This document shows positions 10,220-19,389 of a stretch of DNA of 19,389 bases, piece after piece. Made by a program: the position numbers and the translations under genes. The notes under the pieces are model-generated. The model did no database searches and was not told where the DNA came from. It saw only the letters and a program-made list of their open reading frames with translations. The DNA is from Pyrrhoderma lamaoense. Its lineage: Eukaryota > Basidiomycota > Agaricomycetes > Hymenochaetales > Hymenochaetaceae. Location of the stretch: positions 1 through 19,389 of the forward strand of contig NBAZ01000068.1 in the NCBI GenBank assembly GCA_002794735.1, given 5' to 3'. Position 1 is the stretch's first letter. The number at the start of each line of letters is the position of its first letter.

Positions 10220-10282
10220 TGCTTGACAGTATCAGAGCTCCAGAAAGATCGGATCAAATAATTGGGATGAAAGATAGGAGGT
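10220..10282. other. 63-nt near-invariant element, unit B
   Basis: Identical to the unit C element at 18278-18340 over all 63 positions and to unit A except one base, about 640 nt upstream of the start codon. The preceding 40 nt and following 60 nt differ between units by substitutions and indels. Confidence 0.6.
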
Positions 10283-11585
10283 TCATAGTAAAATTAAGCC
10301 TAAAAAAAGGTCATCATGATGGAATGATATTTAATCTTTTGGTAAAAATTTTTTAGCACAAGATGATATTATATAGCGGGTGATCGCACCGTTGGAGGCT
10401 TTAAAAGTAATTTATGAACGATATAGGGTTCTATATATCAGAGAACTACGGTAGTCACCAGATGCTGATATGGACGAGCGCAGTGCTAGACCTGTATCCA
10501 TCAACACTGATGTCCTCTAGTGCAGATTGTAAACATGAAGATAAAATATCTTCCATGCTTGTGAACCTTGTTTTGAAAAAAAAACTGAACATCTCCTTAG
10601 TAAAACCCAGTTCATAGACAAATACGCGTTCATGTATACGTTATGTGACATTGAAAGCCCCGCTATTGGTGGCGTTTTCTTCTTCGACTTTCTAAGTCTA
10701 TTATGATCATTTCTCTTGCAGAAAGCAGAGCAGACCGATTAAAAAATGGTTATGTCCAAAGAGTAAAATTATCCGAGGAATAGAGCTTGAAGAGAATCGG
10801 GGGATCAGCTGGTGTTCATCTTACAGAATCTCAACGAGGGTGTAGAACCAACTAAGTAGATAGCCAACCGTAGTGCATCTATGAAGTATTTTGTAACTTG
10901 CCCGGAAAGTCCATTATTACTATACTTTCTTACTCTCGGCCGTGCTTCTCGCCCATTTCTCTTACTATCTAACTTCACTTTCTACTCTTACTCGAGGTTA
11001 GGGTTCGTTTATATGGCCCCTCGATTCCGATGGCTTAAACTCTTCGTCCAGTGTCATATAGCCACCTGGACACCATGCTTTCCTTATTATCTACCCTTTA
11101 TCACGCGTTTTGATATATAAGCCTCCGGAATGAAGGCCGTGGTGAATCAGTTAATTCCCCTTGAGTTAGTCAACTACCTTTCAATCTATCCATCCCCCCT
11201 TCGGAGTAGTTCTCTGATAATCGCCTGTACTCTTTATCTACCTCTGCTACTTATTACGCTGCCCAGACAAGCTTGTAACGCTCTGACCGTACTGCAGGTC
11301 TTCCGGGCGGACTGAAATACATACACTTTTACCTCAAACTACAGCCTCGGTTGGGGCTCTGTTCTATACGTTTCTACAGCAATTAGTGGACTGAGAAGCC
11401 TCAGCTCGCCCCAAGGTCTCTATTTTTCTCTACGCTCCGGCCGAAGTCGAATTATTCGCTTTTTATCCCTCAATTCTGAGCCAGAGCATCGTGTCTGGTG
11501 TAGGTAGACTCTAAACCCCAAGTCCTCGCCACTAAACACGACTAAAGAGTTAAAACCTGACCTAAAGTTGAGTATTCAACGGCTG
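10283..11585. other. Spacer and GC-richer block, no gene seen (unit B)
   Basis: Second copy of 2274-3515. Plus-strand ORFs at 10414-10617, 10881-11120 and 11130-11315 have no conserved counterpart in unit A and look like chance. The hairpin equivalent at 11046-11071 has lost part of its pairing. The intron-end-like run 'tctcttgcag' recurs at about 10712-10721. Confidence 0.45.
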
Positions 11586-11589
11586 CTAC

Positions 11590-12250
11590 GATGTATTTTG
11601 TGTTTGGAGAGAATGCAAGGTACTGACCAATTTTTTGTGGCCTGTCAACAAAACATTGGCTATTTCTCTGCTTCGAATATTTAACACTACAGTTGACTCG
11701 CCATCCGATCCGGAAACAAGATACTAATCGTCGTACGAGAGGAAGATGGAATAAGCTCTCTGTGTGACATTTTAGTGGCTTTCCATCTATTTATCGGCTC
11801 TCGACGTCCCAGAAAAGAGTACTTTCCTTTCTATATCCTGATGCAATATATCTTCCGCTTTTCGAGAATGTGATACAGTAAACTTCACCCATAATGCCTT
11901 TGACTAGCTCTCGAACTATCGCCACTCCCATTGGAATTCACACCGCTATCACACCTTCCTCTTTCGTGATGCTCCGAGATTGAGACAACGCTACGATATC
12001 ACCATTTGGAGAGAATTAGATTCCTTCAGTCACATACTCAAGAGCTGCGATCAACTTCTCGCTTGCTGTATTCCACATGCAAACTATATCATCCTCTGAT
12101 ACAAAAACGATAACGGTCCCGTCCGTACATTATAAACACTCGCCGTCGCTTTCTATGATATTCATGATTACGTTTCAATGTCTATTCCCGGTGTACTCAG
12201 CAACATGAGAAATCGGACTGGCGTATTCCCTATGATGCAATGAGATGATG
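11590..12250 (-). pseudogene. Decayed WD40 fragment of an extra receptor (unit B)
   Basis: Same fragment as at 3520-4190: minus-strand homology to the first-propeller exon, ending at the segment for 'YRKYANPV' near 12235. Many disabling changes are shared with the unit A fragment, for example the altered 'gatactaatcgtcgtacgagagg' and the same truncated ends, so the decay began before the unit was duplicated. Confidence 0.8.
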
Positions 12251-13764
12251 CTTTAAAATATGACAACTGTTCTGAGTTGAAAAAATGACGGGAGGATGAT
12301 GACCACGAGAGCCTTGAGTATTCTTATATACTAGAGCTAGTATGATGATTCTCAAGTCTTTCACATTGATAGGCATAACCAGGAACATATGTAAAGAACG
12401 GAGTATTGAACCTGACCTTGTACATGGTAAGAGAGATACAAATAGGATGCTCCGCACCGGACTTGTGATGATTCGATTCAAATCTTTCCATACATATCAT
12501 GCTTACTTGGCATAAAGTAGCATTTTGAGCACGGTAGATTGAATATAATAATTTTAGAGTTCAGAAAGAGATGACATAATAAATTATTAAATAAGTTCGT
12601 AGTTATCATTATCTAATACGTCAAAATCGCACTGCTTTGTTGCTACTAAGCTATGAGTCGGGTCTTAAGACAGAACAGAACAATAGCTACGAGATAGATG
12701 TTAGAGAATACATATGAGGTGGCTATATCTACTACTTACAGGACTCGGTGACACTCGGATGAGACATGGATGTATTTCGAGATAGTGGGTTCGCTTTTTT
12801 CTCGTTTTTTATCTAATCGAAACCCCTCAAACCTCATGAACTGTTACCAAGCCTCACTGGTCCGTTTATGAGATTACCTCCAGAGTGGAAGTGTGTAAAA
12901 GTATATGAGCTTGCTACTTAGCTGAGTCTATGTCAAACTACGATACTCATTCCTGATTACTGTTTCACTCATTTTCTATAGAGTCTGTCATGTTCCAATC
13001 CAACAACATCTTTTCCGTCAACTACCTTACGCTCTTTCTCTGCATGGACGAATAATTTTATGATACCAGTATAATGAGCCATGCTAGAATACTGAGATCT
13101 ATGATGCCCGACTCAATATATTCAGCAATATATCTTCGATCAGAATTCGGTAGCTTCAAAACCATATATCTGTTACTGTCAATCTTCCCTTACTCCCTTT
13201 TCTCTCATACATCATATTGCAAAGGCATGATGAAATCAGAGTTTGACGCTCTCTGAAGAAGACAGAGTACAGGATCCTGTTCTTGGAATACTCCGCTACG
13301 TACTTATCATCAAACATATAACATCAAATATCTGTCGCACTGGTTGATCAGCTTGATCTTCCGAGTGCGTGCGTTCTTAATCTCTTTGCGCTATGGTCCA
13401 TGAAAGGAATGAGGAGAATGGAGGAACGATTATTACCGAGACAAGTAAATATTATATTTTAGTAAGATTTTACATTTGTTTGTAAGCGTAAATGGCAAAC
13501 TAGGCTAGTATCATAGATGAAAGAAAGTATAAATCAGGCGGATAAAGTTTAGATATTGTTTTTGAGTCTATGAAGCCTTGAATTACAATGTATACTCTAC
13601 TAGTAGTGTATGGAGCCAAGAGAGCGAATTATGCATCTTAGAACATCAGCGAATATATGAAATGATATCAATAATAGTATACCAGAGATGGGTGACAGGT
13701 TACAAGAGAGGATGACGAAAGCGTCTAGAGTTTAGTACCCATGTCTGGAGATGAATAAGTTGTT
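12251..13764. other. AT-rich spacer downstream of copy C, no gene seen
   Basis: Second copy of 4191-5688. ORFs at 12230-12481 (minus) and 13074-13256 (plus) are short and not preserved in frame in the first copy. I see no tRNA or other RNA gene in it. Confidence 0.45.
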
Positions 13765-14889
13765 TCACCCAGAGATGACAGCAAGGGGTCTGGTCCACTC
13801 GTCTCCAACTAGATAGCGAGAGAAGTCGACTCTTGTGTTGTATGGGATGTTCATAATGGCAGTATTTCTAGGAGTGATAAGTGTCTCACGAGGCCCGTCA
13901 GGGAGCCACATGAGTAGATTGCTGTTCTTGTCGACAACCCATCCATCTTTTCTTCGTAGATCCCAATCTACAGCACCCAGTGACCAGATTCTGATTGTCC
14001 TATCGTAAGAACAAAGTGCAAAATGTTTGTTATCAGGGAAGAAGGTGAGCGAGGTGACCCAGTTGAAATGTGTAGCTAAAGGGCCAAGGAGAAGTTCGTA
14101 GTTGGAAGAATTCCACACACGAATGGTTCCGTCACTGGATCCTGAAAGGACTCGCGTTCCGTCAGGTGAGAAGCACACCAAGTCTACCATTGTGTCATGT
14201 TTGATCACAGATTCAATGTCGCCACTTTCAGCGTTCCATACTCGCATAGTTTTATCATATGATACGGAGGCGATGCGCAAACCATCAGGAAAATAAGCTA
14301 CAGAGCGGACCATATCAGAATGGCCTTCCAGCGTTGAAAGTAATTGGCCACTTGAGGCATTCCAAATACGGACAGTTTTGTCATCCGATCCCGAGACGAT
14401 CTTCGATCCATCGGGTGAATAAGCGATACATCTGACACCGCCACCGTGACCTCTGAATGGCGTGAGAGCCAATTGCCCTGTTTCGACACTCCAGACTCGG
14501 ATCGTCCAGTCACTCCAGTCACCTGAGCCTGAAGCGATGTGCTTTCCATTTGGGGAAAAGACAACGGAGGTGACACGGTGTGTGTGACCTTCGAATACCG
14601 TGACAGGTTCTCCGCTCGACGCTTTCCACACTCTCACTGTACTGTCGTAAGAGCCAGATGCAACTAGTTCTTCGTCTGGCGAAAATGCAACGGACTGGAC
14701 ATATCTAGAGTGTGCCTTCCATGGCCCAGCGATGAGCATTCCGTTGGCCGTATTCCACACACAAATTGTACCGCCCCGGTCTCCGGAAGCAATATACCTT
14801 ACACCTGGTGATACTGCCAATGTCGAAATCTCATCCTGCACTTGAGTTCGTCCAGTGGCGTCCCAAATTTTAATTGTACTTCCCCAGCA
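13765..14889 (-). CDS. Copy C, second WD40 propeller (frameshifted from the N-terminal part)
   Basis: About 374 residues with seven WD40 blades, each with the core Trp, e.g. 'ICVWNT', 'VRVWKA', 'IRVWSV', 'VRIWNA', 'MRVWNA', 'IRVWNS', 'IRIWSL'. It ends with '[21 protein letters not shown]' and '[17 protein letters not shown]', the characteristic C-terminus of Agaricomycete NACHT-WD40 proteins, so the end at 13765 is genuine. The frame opens just after a TAG at 14892-14890; the first ATG is well inside blade 1 ('GMLIAG'), so a separate gene is unlikely. The preceding bases lack one nucleotide (about 14880-14886) needed to stay in frame with blade 7. Differences from copy B cluster at repeated blade positions. 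Confidence 0.85.
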   Translation of the reverse strand, partial: CWGSTIKIWDATGRTQVQDEISTLAVSPGVRYIASGDRGGTICVWNTANGMLIAGPWKAHSRYVQSVAFSPDEELVASGSYDSTVRVWKASSGEPVTVFEGHTHRVTSVVFSPNGKHIASGSGDWSDWTIRVWSVETGQLALTPFRGHGGGVRCIAYSPDGSKIVSGSDDKTVRIWNASSGQLLSTLEGHSDMVRSVAYFPDGLRIASVSYDKTMRVWNAESGDIESVIKHDTMVDLVCFSPDGTRVLSGSSDGTIRVWNSSNYELLLGPLATHFNWVTSLTFFPDNKHFALCSYDRTIRIWSLGAVDWDLRRKDGWVVDKNSNLLMWLPDGPRETLITPRNTAIMNIPYNTRVDFSRYLVGDEWTRPLAVISG

Positions 14890-14950
14890 CTAAACGCGAA
14901 GCGCGTGCCATCGGGGGAAAATGCAACACATTCGCAATATCGATTGGTAT

Positions 14951-17633
14951 TCATTTCCCTCGGGGTTCGTCAGCATCCAACATGTTCCATATCTTGATCT
15001 TGCTATCACCATCGAATCCCAGAACATGATGACCATCGGAGGAGTATGTTGCTTCTATACATCCTCCAAGTCGGTGAATAACCTCGCCTGTTGATGCTCT
15101 CCAGATACGAGCAGTACCATCATTTGAGCCCGACACAAAATATTCTGCAGCTGGCGAGAATGCGATGGTTCGAACCCAACTCGTGCGGCTGTCCAAACGA
15201 GAATATACCATCGTCCTGCTTTGTAAATTCCACATTACAATTGTCCCGTCATCCGACCCGGATACAAGATACTGGTCGTCGTATGAGAAGGAAACAGAGG
15301 TAACAGGTCTTGTATGGCCTACTAATGGATTCCCGTCTACTCGTCCACTCTCGACATCCCAAATCAGGATACTTCCATTTTTATACCCTGATGCAATATA
15401 TCTTCCGCTTTTCGAGAATGCGATACAGTAGATGCCACCCGTACTGTCTGTACATAGCTTTCGAACTACTCCCCCTCCTATGGGATTCCACACCGCTATC
15501 ACTCCTCCCTCTTCCTTTCTATATGCCAATGCTACGAGATCACCAGTTGGAGAGACTGCGATCTTGTTAGCCGTATACTCAAGAACTGCGATCAATTTCC
15601 CACTCGCTGCATCCCACATGCAAACTTCATTGCCCTCTGACGCAGAAACAATACGGGTTCCGTCTGGAGAAAATGATAGCCCTCTTAAATACCTGTCACC
15701 GCTTTCTATGACTTTAATGACTGCACTTCGTTGCCTATTCCCGATGTACTCGATACGAGCAACTGGATTGGCGTACTTCCTGTAGTGCAATGATAGTACA
15801 GATTCGTCTCTGGTAAGGGGTAGAAGACTGCAATAGATATGGGGCGCGCTTCTTGAAATAGCTTCTGAGAATGTACTGGCCTGTCGATACGCATCTCTGA
15901 GAAATGCAGACAACTCCGGGTCTTTGTTCTTTTGTCCGTCAGCATGGAAAAATGGACAATTATTGCTTAATGCTCACCCCAAGCCATGAAATCGCATACA
16001 CCAATGCGGTGCCAACATGATCATCGAACGTATCCGTGAGGCTCAACACCTCAAGCCAGAATAGAAGTTTGTTGTGTGCAAATGTCTTCAACAAATTACC
16101 CAGTTCAGGTGAGTATGACGTTTCTTGAATATGATGAGCCCAGTTACAGCATATGTACCTCAGATGCTTTGGGATGTTTCGCTCGATGCGTTCCTGGAGA
16201 TCAGAAACCTGTTTATTGAATAAGAAGGATGACTCAAGATTGCAGATATTGAAGCAGAGCGAATGATTCATCTGGTTGAGGCAGTTATTGGCAATGCTCC
16301 TTTTTTGTGATCCAGAGTCAATATGCCAACGACTCCCTACGCAAGACACCAAATAATCATTAAATGACGTGTGGTGTATCTTGACTGGCTGACCCGATCC
16401 GTATGATACCAACGATCGAAGACAAGAGAGTAACTCTGACGTTGTTCCTGGATCAACGCCCAGGATCCCGTCGATGACCTCATCCGATAGTGGAGACTTT
16501 CCGAAGAAGATGAGCGAAAATATACTCGAGAAAAGTGTCTGTGTCTCCTCATCCCACTCGAACGAGTTTTCTAGTACAGTCACATATAACTCGTTCAAAT
16601 CCAGTCCTCTTGCGTTGTTCACCAAGCGGTTCAGACGCGCAATACGTATTAGCTTTCCCTCAAATACAAACTTGACTGCCGTAGACGCCCAAATAAACAA
16701 CCCATCTGCTGCATCTCCAAGTTTCTCCATATTGTCGTCCCATGGCCAGTCACCTGGTAGTTTGACACTGTTCCTCCACAATCCGAATTCATGATTGATA
16801 TAAGTACAGACATCCTTCTTGTTGTCGTTTGTGGCGTCATTCAAATTGATTACGCATGCTTTAAGTGTGTGCGAGAATATCATTATGTCACTCTCGGGAC
16901 GTCCAGTGATAAGGAAACGGAAGTTGGGAGGCAATCCAGCGAGCCCTTCTCCCAAGACGCGGAGGAGAGCGTGTCTGGTCTGGGTTGTCCCGCACTCATC
17001 AAGAGCGTCAAGGACAACGAGGACAGGATGCTGTACGTGACTGGTAGAGAGTAGAAGTGGCTCTCTAATAAGGATATTGAATTGGGTTTGGAGTGTCAGC
17101 GAGGTCAAGTCACCACAGCTCTGAAGAGAGTTTTCAATGGAGAGCGCTATAGACGAATTGAATGCAGCGAGATTGTATGCGATTGTCCGGACCACTGCAT
17201 CTGGATCACTTCTTCCCCTGAGAAAGAATATGTGACATCCAAGTTGCCTCTTTTCGCAGTAATCGTTCGCAATAGTTGTCGCAACAGTACTTTTCCCCGT
17301 CCCGGCTGCACCTAGTAAGAATACCACATTCGACTCGCTGCTCTCCCCGTCTATAAACTTGGATATCTGCTCCCGAATATGAGTCCTAGTTCCTCTCAAG
17401 CACGTCGGTCGATCGTCTCCGGGTAGATGAGATGGATTGAGAGTAGTCTTCAATCCTTGTAATATACAATAGCTGTTTGAATCACGATCACACAAAAATG
17501 TGTTATGAAACTCACTAGATAGAGCAGTACTGGTGTCAATATTATATACGTTATGATTTTGATTCCCGGTATTATCAATATATGTACCAGCAAAGTGAGC
17601 GTAGTTGCTAGGACCAGTCTGGCTGAAGGGCAT
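14951..17633 (-). CDS. Copy C, NACHT plus first WD40 propeller of a STAND/NLR receptor
   Basis: The best preserved N-terminal part. Exons 17633-17516, 17455-15978 and 15928-14951, about 857 residues. After the N-terminal motif (1-39; 'GTYIDNTGNQ'), Walker A GAAGTGKST lies at residues 88-96, Walker B VLVVLDALDECG at about 184-195, and 'FRFLITGRPE' near 218. Then come 'DGLFIWASTAVKF', the winged-helix region, the 'NICNLESSF' helices, 'LLFWLEVLSL' and, after intron 2, 'SAPHIYCSLLP'. Six blades follow ('VCMWDA', 'IAVWNP', 'ILIWDV', 'IVMWNL', 'ARIWRA', 'IKIWNM'). A one-base loss at about 14959-14966 relative to B changes 'DEPPRE' to 'DEPRGK' and stop. ATP/GTP-driven oligomerisation on ligand binding is known for the family. 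No effector domain is recognisable before NACHT. Confidence 0.88.
15929..15977 (-). other. Intron 2 of copy C (49 nt)
   Basis: Donor GTGAGC after 'CTTGGG', branch-like 'TGCTGAC', acceptor 'CAAAAG'. It joins 'AISWLG' to 'NKDPELSAFLRDAYR' in phase 0. Length and site equal those of copy B. Confidence 0.85.
17456..17515 (-). other. Intron 1 of copy C (60 nt, readable through)
   Basis: Donor GTGAGT as in A and B, acceptor 'TTACAAG' rather than 'AACAG'. It is two bases shorter than its counterparts, so it is a multiple of three, and it has no stop in frame. Retention would add 20 residues instead of breaking the protein. Confidence 0.75.
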
Positions 17634-17713
17634 TATACGAGCGTACCAGTACTTGAGTCGTAGATGGAGTAGTGGGGGATGTCTGAAAGGTAAGTACTGG
17701 TCATCAACGACAT
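17633..17713 (-). promoter_or_regulatory. Extended uORF in leader of copy C, overlapping the start codon
   Basis: The same ORF as in A and B (MSLMTSTYLSDIPH...) but the TGA has become TAC, so it runs on for 26 codons to a TAA at 17635-17633. That stop shares its last base with the ATG of the receptor (TAATG), an arrangement that allows termination-reinitiation in some eukaryotic transcripts (inference). Confidence 0.5.
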
Positions 17714-17785
17714 CAACCTATATTCAATAATAGATTGCTGAGATCACCGATTTGTACTAGATAAGGAGGCGTGTTACACGTCAAG

Positions 17786-17793
17786 TATTTATA
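17786..17793 (-). promoter_or_regulatory. TATA-like box of copy C
   Basis: The minus strand reads TATAAATA, 153 nt upstream of the start codon, as in copy A. Confidence 0.5.
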
Positions 17794-18062
17794 GAAGGAT
17801 CTTTCCAAGTAGTGTCATACATGATATATACAGTATATGTCTTTCCGGAGTCTGTTTCTTATCGATGGTTTACAGTTTCTATCAGACGCTTTAAACCCCA
17901 ACCAACCTAGATTTGTGGGAGTCACCACAGAATAAGTAAACCACTGACAGTTTTTATCCACTATTATTATTAAAATTTCTTATCTTGTATGGACTCGTGC
18001 CGCTACTTGCGACTAACCCATCAATCAATAATGTAACATCTTGACACGTTATTATAAGAAGT

Positions 18063-18097
18063 CTGATTCCAGACTTTCGTTTCTGATCTGTAATCAG
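18063..18097. repeat. Palindromic site upstream of copy C
   Basis: CTGATTCCAGA pairs with TCTGTAATCAG with one mismatch. The inner palindrome AAGTCTG-attc-CAGACTT (about 18059-18076) is perfect over seven bases. Confidence 0.45.
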
Positions 18098-18277
18098 TGT
18101 CTTTTCCTCATGGGCTTCGATCCATACTTCATAACAATTCGGCATCGCGACCATCATATTGAACAGCTCAGCAGAGCCACTGATTAGAGGGAATATAGGG
18201 GTTACACATTTGTATTATCTATTTCATGTAATGGAGCTCACTGTTGGCGGAGTTGAATCGGTTCTTAGAGCGGGCGT

Positions 18278-18340
18278 TGCTTGACAGTATCAGAGCTCCA
18301 GAAAGATCGGATCAAATAATTGGGATGAAAGATAGGAGGT
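18278..18340. other. 63-nt near-invariant element, unit C
   Basis: Third copy of the element at 2211-2273 and 10220-10282, about 645 nt upstream of the start codon. Here the downstream flank diverges strongly within about 15 nt, which makes the preserved core stand out. Confidence 0.6.
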
Positions 18341-18617
18341 TCATGGTAAAAAAAGAACATCATGATGAATTGATATCTGTTCTTTTGTCAAAGATCAAGA
18401 ACACAAGATTATAATCAATAATGAGAGATTTCATTTTAAGATGCTGTTGTGAGTGATTTATGAATGAGATAAAATACTATATTTCAGAAAATTACAGTAT
18501 TGTTATGGGATTGGAGGTTTGAAGATTCGCGGATCATCGGTTAGGTTGGAGATCAAACACAAACCAAATATAGGAAGTTGCAAATCTTGCTTATATCGAA
18601 CAATAGGGAACTCAGCT

Positions 18618-18812
18618 ATGTCATACAGGGAAGTCCTCTCTCAAGATGAAGAAAGGCCTGTGGTGTTTGAACGATTACATGTGCAGCCAGCAGAGCCATT
18701 GTTGAATCAAGTCCATGGTTGGATAGAATCACAGCAAAGGTCAGAGACTAGGACCTTATCAAATCCTACAGGAGATGTAGGTGTTTGTATAGCAGTACAT
18801 GAAGCAGAATGA
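18618..18812 (+). CDS. Possible small ORF or gene fragment, unknown function
   Basis: Sixty-four residues from the first ATG; the frame is open further upstream to about 18468. The sequence (MSYREVLSQDEERP...AVHEAE) is hydrophilic and acidic with ordinary composition, unlike the low-complexity chance ORFs elsewhere in the window, and is followed by TGA. I do not recognise a family. It lies just outside the tandem array and could be an exon, or the 3' remnant of a mobile element given the LTR-like sequence that follows. Confidence 0.25.
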   Translation: MSYREVLSQDEERPVVFERLHVQPAEPLLNQVHGWIESQQRSETRTLSNPTGDVGVCIAVHEAE

Positions 18813-19004
18813 ACTAGCGAATCTCAAGTACACAGTCAGGTGGAATGAGTCCCTTGGTACCAAACCAGGGTAGAGTGTATTAATTGCAGGAAGACTTATT
18901 CATTACAATCGTGTCATGAACGGAAATGAACTTGTAGTTATTTCTTTCATTTTTCTTATTATTTCTCTTCTATTACGTGAATGATTACTAAGAGGGTTAC
19001 CAGT

Positions 19005-19160
19005 TGTCATGTGATTGGCTTAGTCACTGGGAGTCAGGTGATTGGGTGCTACGTAGTTATTACCTCATACTTTTCCCAGGATTATTAGATATATAAGATG
19101 TTACAGTTTCCTTAAAACTAAGTGATCAGTGTTATGAAACCAAGTCTATTTCGCTTTTTT
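19005..19160 (+). promoter_or_regulatory. Promoter- or LTR-like stretch
   Basis: Begins TGTCATGTGATTGG, preceded by a short purine run (AAGAGGG, about 18990-18996). It has two ATTGG (inverted CCAAT) motifs in repeated 'CA-GTGATTGG' contexts, the palindrome CTACGTAG, and a TATA-like 'atatataag' at about 19089-19097. Purine run, TG start and TATA box fit the 5' part of an LTR, but the far end is outside the window and no reverse transcriptase is seen. An ordinary promoter facing right is equally possible. Confidence 0.3.
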
Positions 19161-19389
19161 GCTTACTAAGCAGCTTACATAAGCTGACTAAGCACTTACA
19201 TAAGCATCTTACATAAGTGGATTATCTAATCATCTTACATAAGCTGCTTACCTAATCATTATTACCTAAGCATCTTACCTAATCAGCTTAGTCAGCATGC
19301 TTACTTAATCACTTACATAATATACTTACATAAGTCGCTTACTAAGCACTTACTCAGCACATGACTCAGCTGTTTTATTAAGCATCTCA
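19161..19389. repeat. Degenerate minisatellite built on CTTACATAAG
   Basis: At least six copies of 'TTACATAA' and about ten variants ('TTACTAAG', 'TTACCTAA', 'TTACTTAA', 'TTATCTAA') follow one another every 10-16 nt up to the window edge. Each unit is an imperfect palindrome, (G)CTTA-N2-TAAG(C), so the array could form a series of small hairpins or bind a dimeric factor repeatedly. It may be a subterminal repeat of a transposable element. Confidence 0.8.

Larger units (their letters stand above)
1..18505. repeat. Tandem array of ~8-kb NLR units (two and a fraction copies visible)
   Basis: Three receptor genes in the same orientation are spaced 7991 and 8051 nt apart by their start codons. 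The homology is not limited to genes: leader, TATA region, 63-nt element, GC-richer block, decayed WD40 fragment and AT-rich spacer occur in the same order in 1592-5690 and 9583-13764. The third unit keeps only about 870 nt of spacer, 17634 to about 18505, after which similarity is lost. The left end lies outside the window. I aligned by eye; identity in the spacers looks roughly 80-90 percent, with islands of much higher identity. Unequal crossing-over between units is the simplest origin (inference). Confidence 0.9.

Noticed and set aside
14890..14966. An intron that would bridge the frame change between propellers in C (and 6828-6861 in B)
   Set aside because: No donor is shared by both copies. 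The only common GT...AG pair (GTTGGA/GTTGAA to TTTAG/GCTAG, 92 nt in both) gives the wrong frame. The sequence inside is recognisable blade-7 coding sequence ('FSPDGTRFA').
19161..19389. CRISPR array
   Set aside because: Units of 10-16 nt without constant spacers, degenerate, in a eukaryotic context.

Overview
The window looks like nuclear DNA of an Agaricomycete-type basidiomycete. The introns are short (49 and 60-62 nt) with GTGAGT/GTAAGT-type donors, the intergenic DNA is AT-rich, and the genes encode the NACHT/WD40 receptors (STAND family, the fungal counterpart of NLRs) typical of that group. Family-specific landmarks are the 'APHIY' linker between NACHT and WD40, the 'NIC-LESSF' helical stretch, and the 'DGWV...LLMWLP...GDEWTRP' C-terminus. 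The genus cannot be resolved from sequence alone.

Layout: a unit of about 8.0 kb is repeated in tandem, and every gene is on the minus strand. Start codons of the three copies fall at 1591 (A, running off the left edge), 9582 (B) and 17633 (C), so the spacings are 7991 and 8051 nt. Each gene has an N-terminal exon of 118 nt, intron 1 (60-62 nt), a NACHT exon, intron 2 (49 nt) and a WD40 exon encoding two beta-propellers of about seven blades each. Upstream of each start lie a short uORF, a TATA-like box about 150 nt out, a small palindrome, and a 63-nt element almost identical in all three copies. The long spacers (1.6-5.7 kb and 9.6-13.8 kb) are homologous to each other. Each carries a decayed WD40 fragment of a further receptor, a somewhat GC-richer non-coding block, and AT-rich DNA without credible genes. 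Homology to the unit stops near 18505. Beyond that lie a possible small ORF, a promoter- or LTR-like stretch, and a degenerate minisatellite that runs off the right edge.

All three receptors are broken as written, always by single-base losses and never by a substitution to stop. A has two breaks in its NACHT exon. B and C are open through NACHT and six blades, then both break in blade 7, at the hinge between propellers; B has another loss near its C-terminus. These may be recent pseudogenes, truncated receptors ending after the first propeller, or assembly errors. Before breaking, the second propeller seems to have diversified at its ligand-facing positions: B/C differences repeat at the same places in blade after blade, as known for fungal non-self-recognition WD40 proteins.
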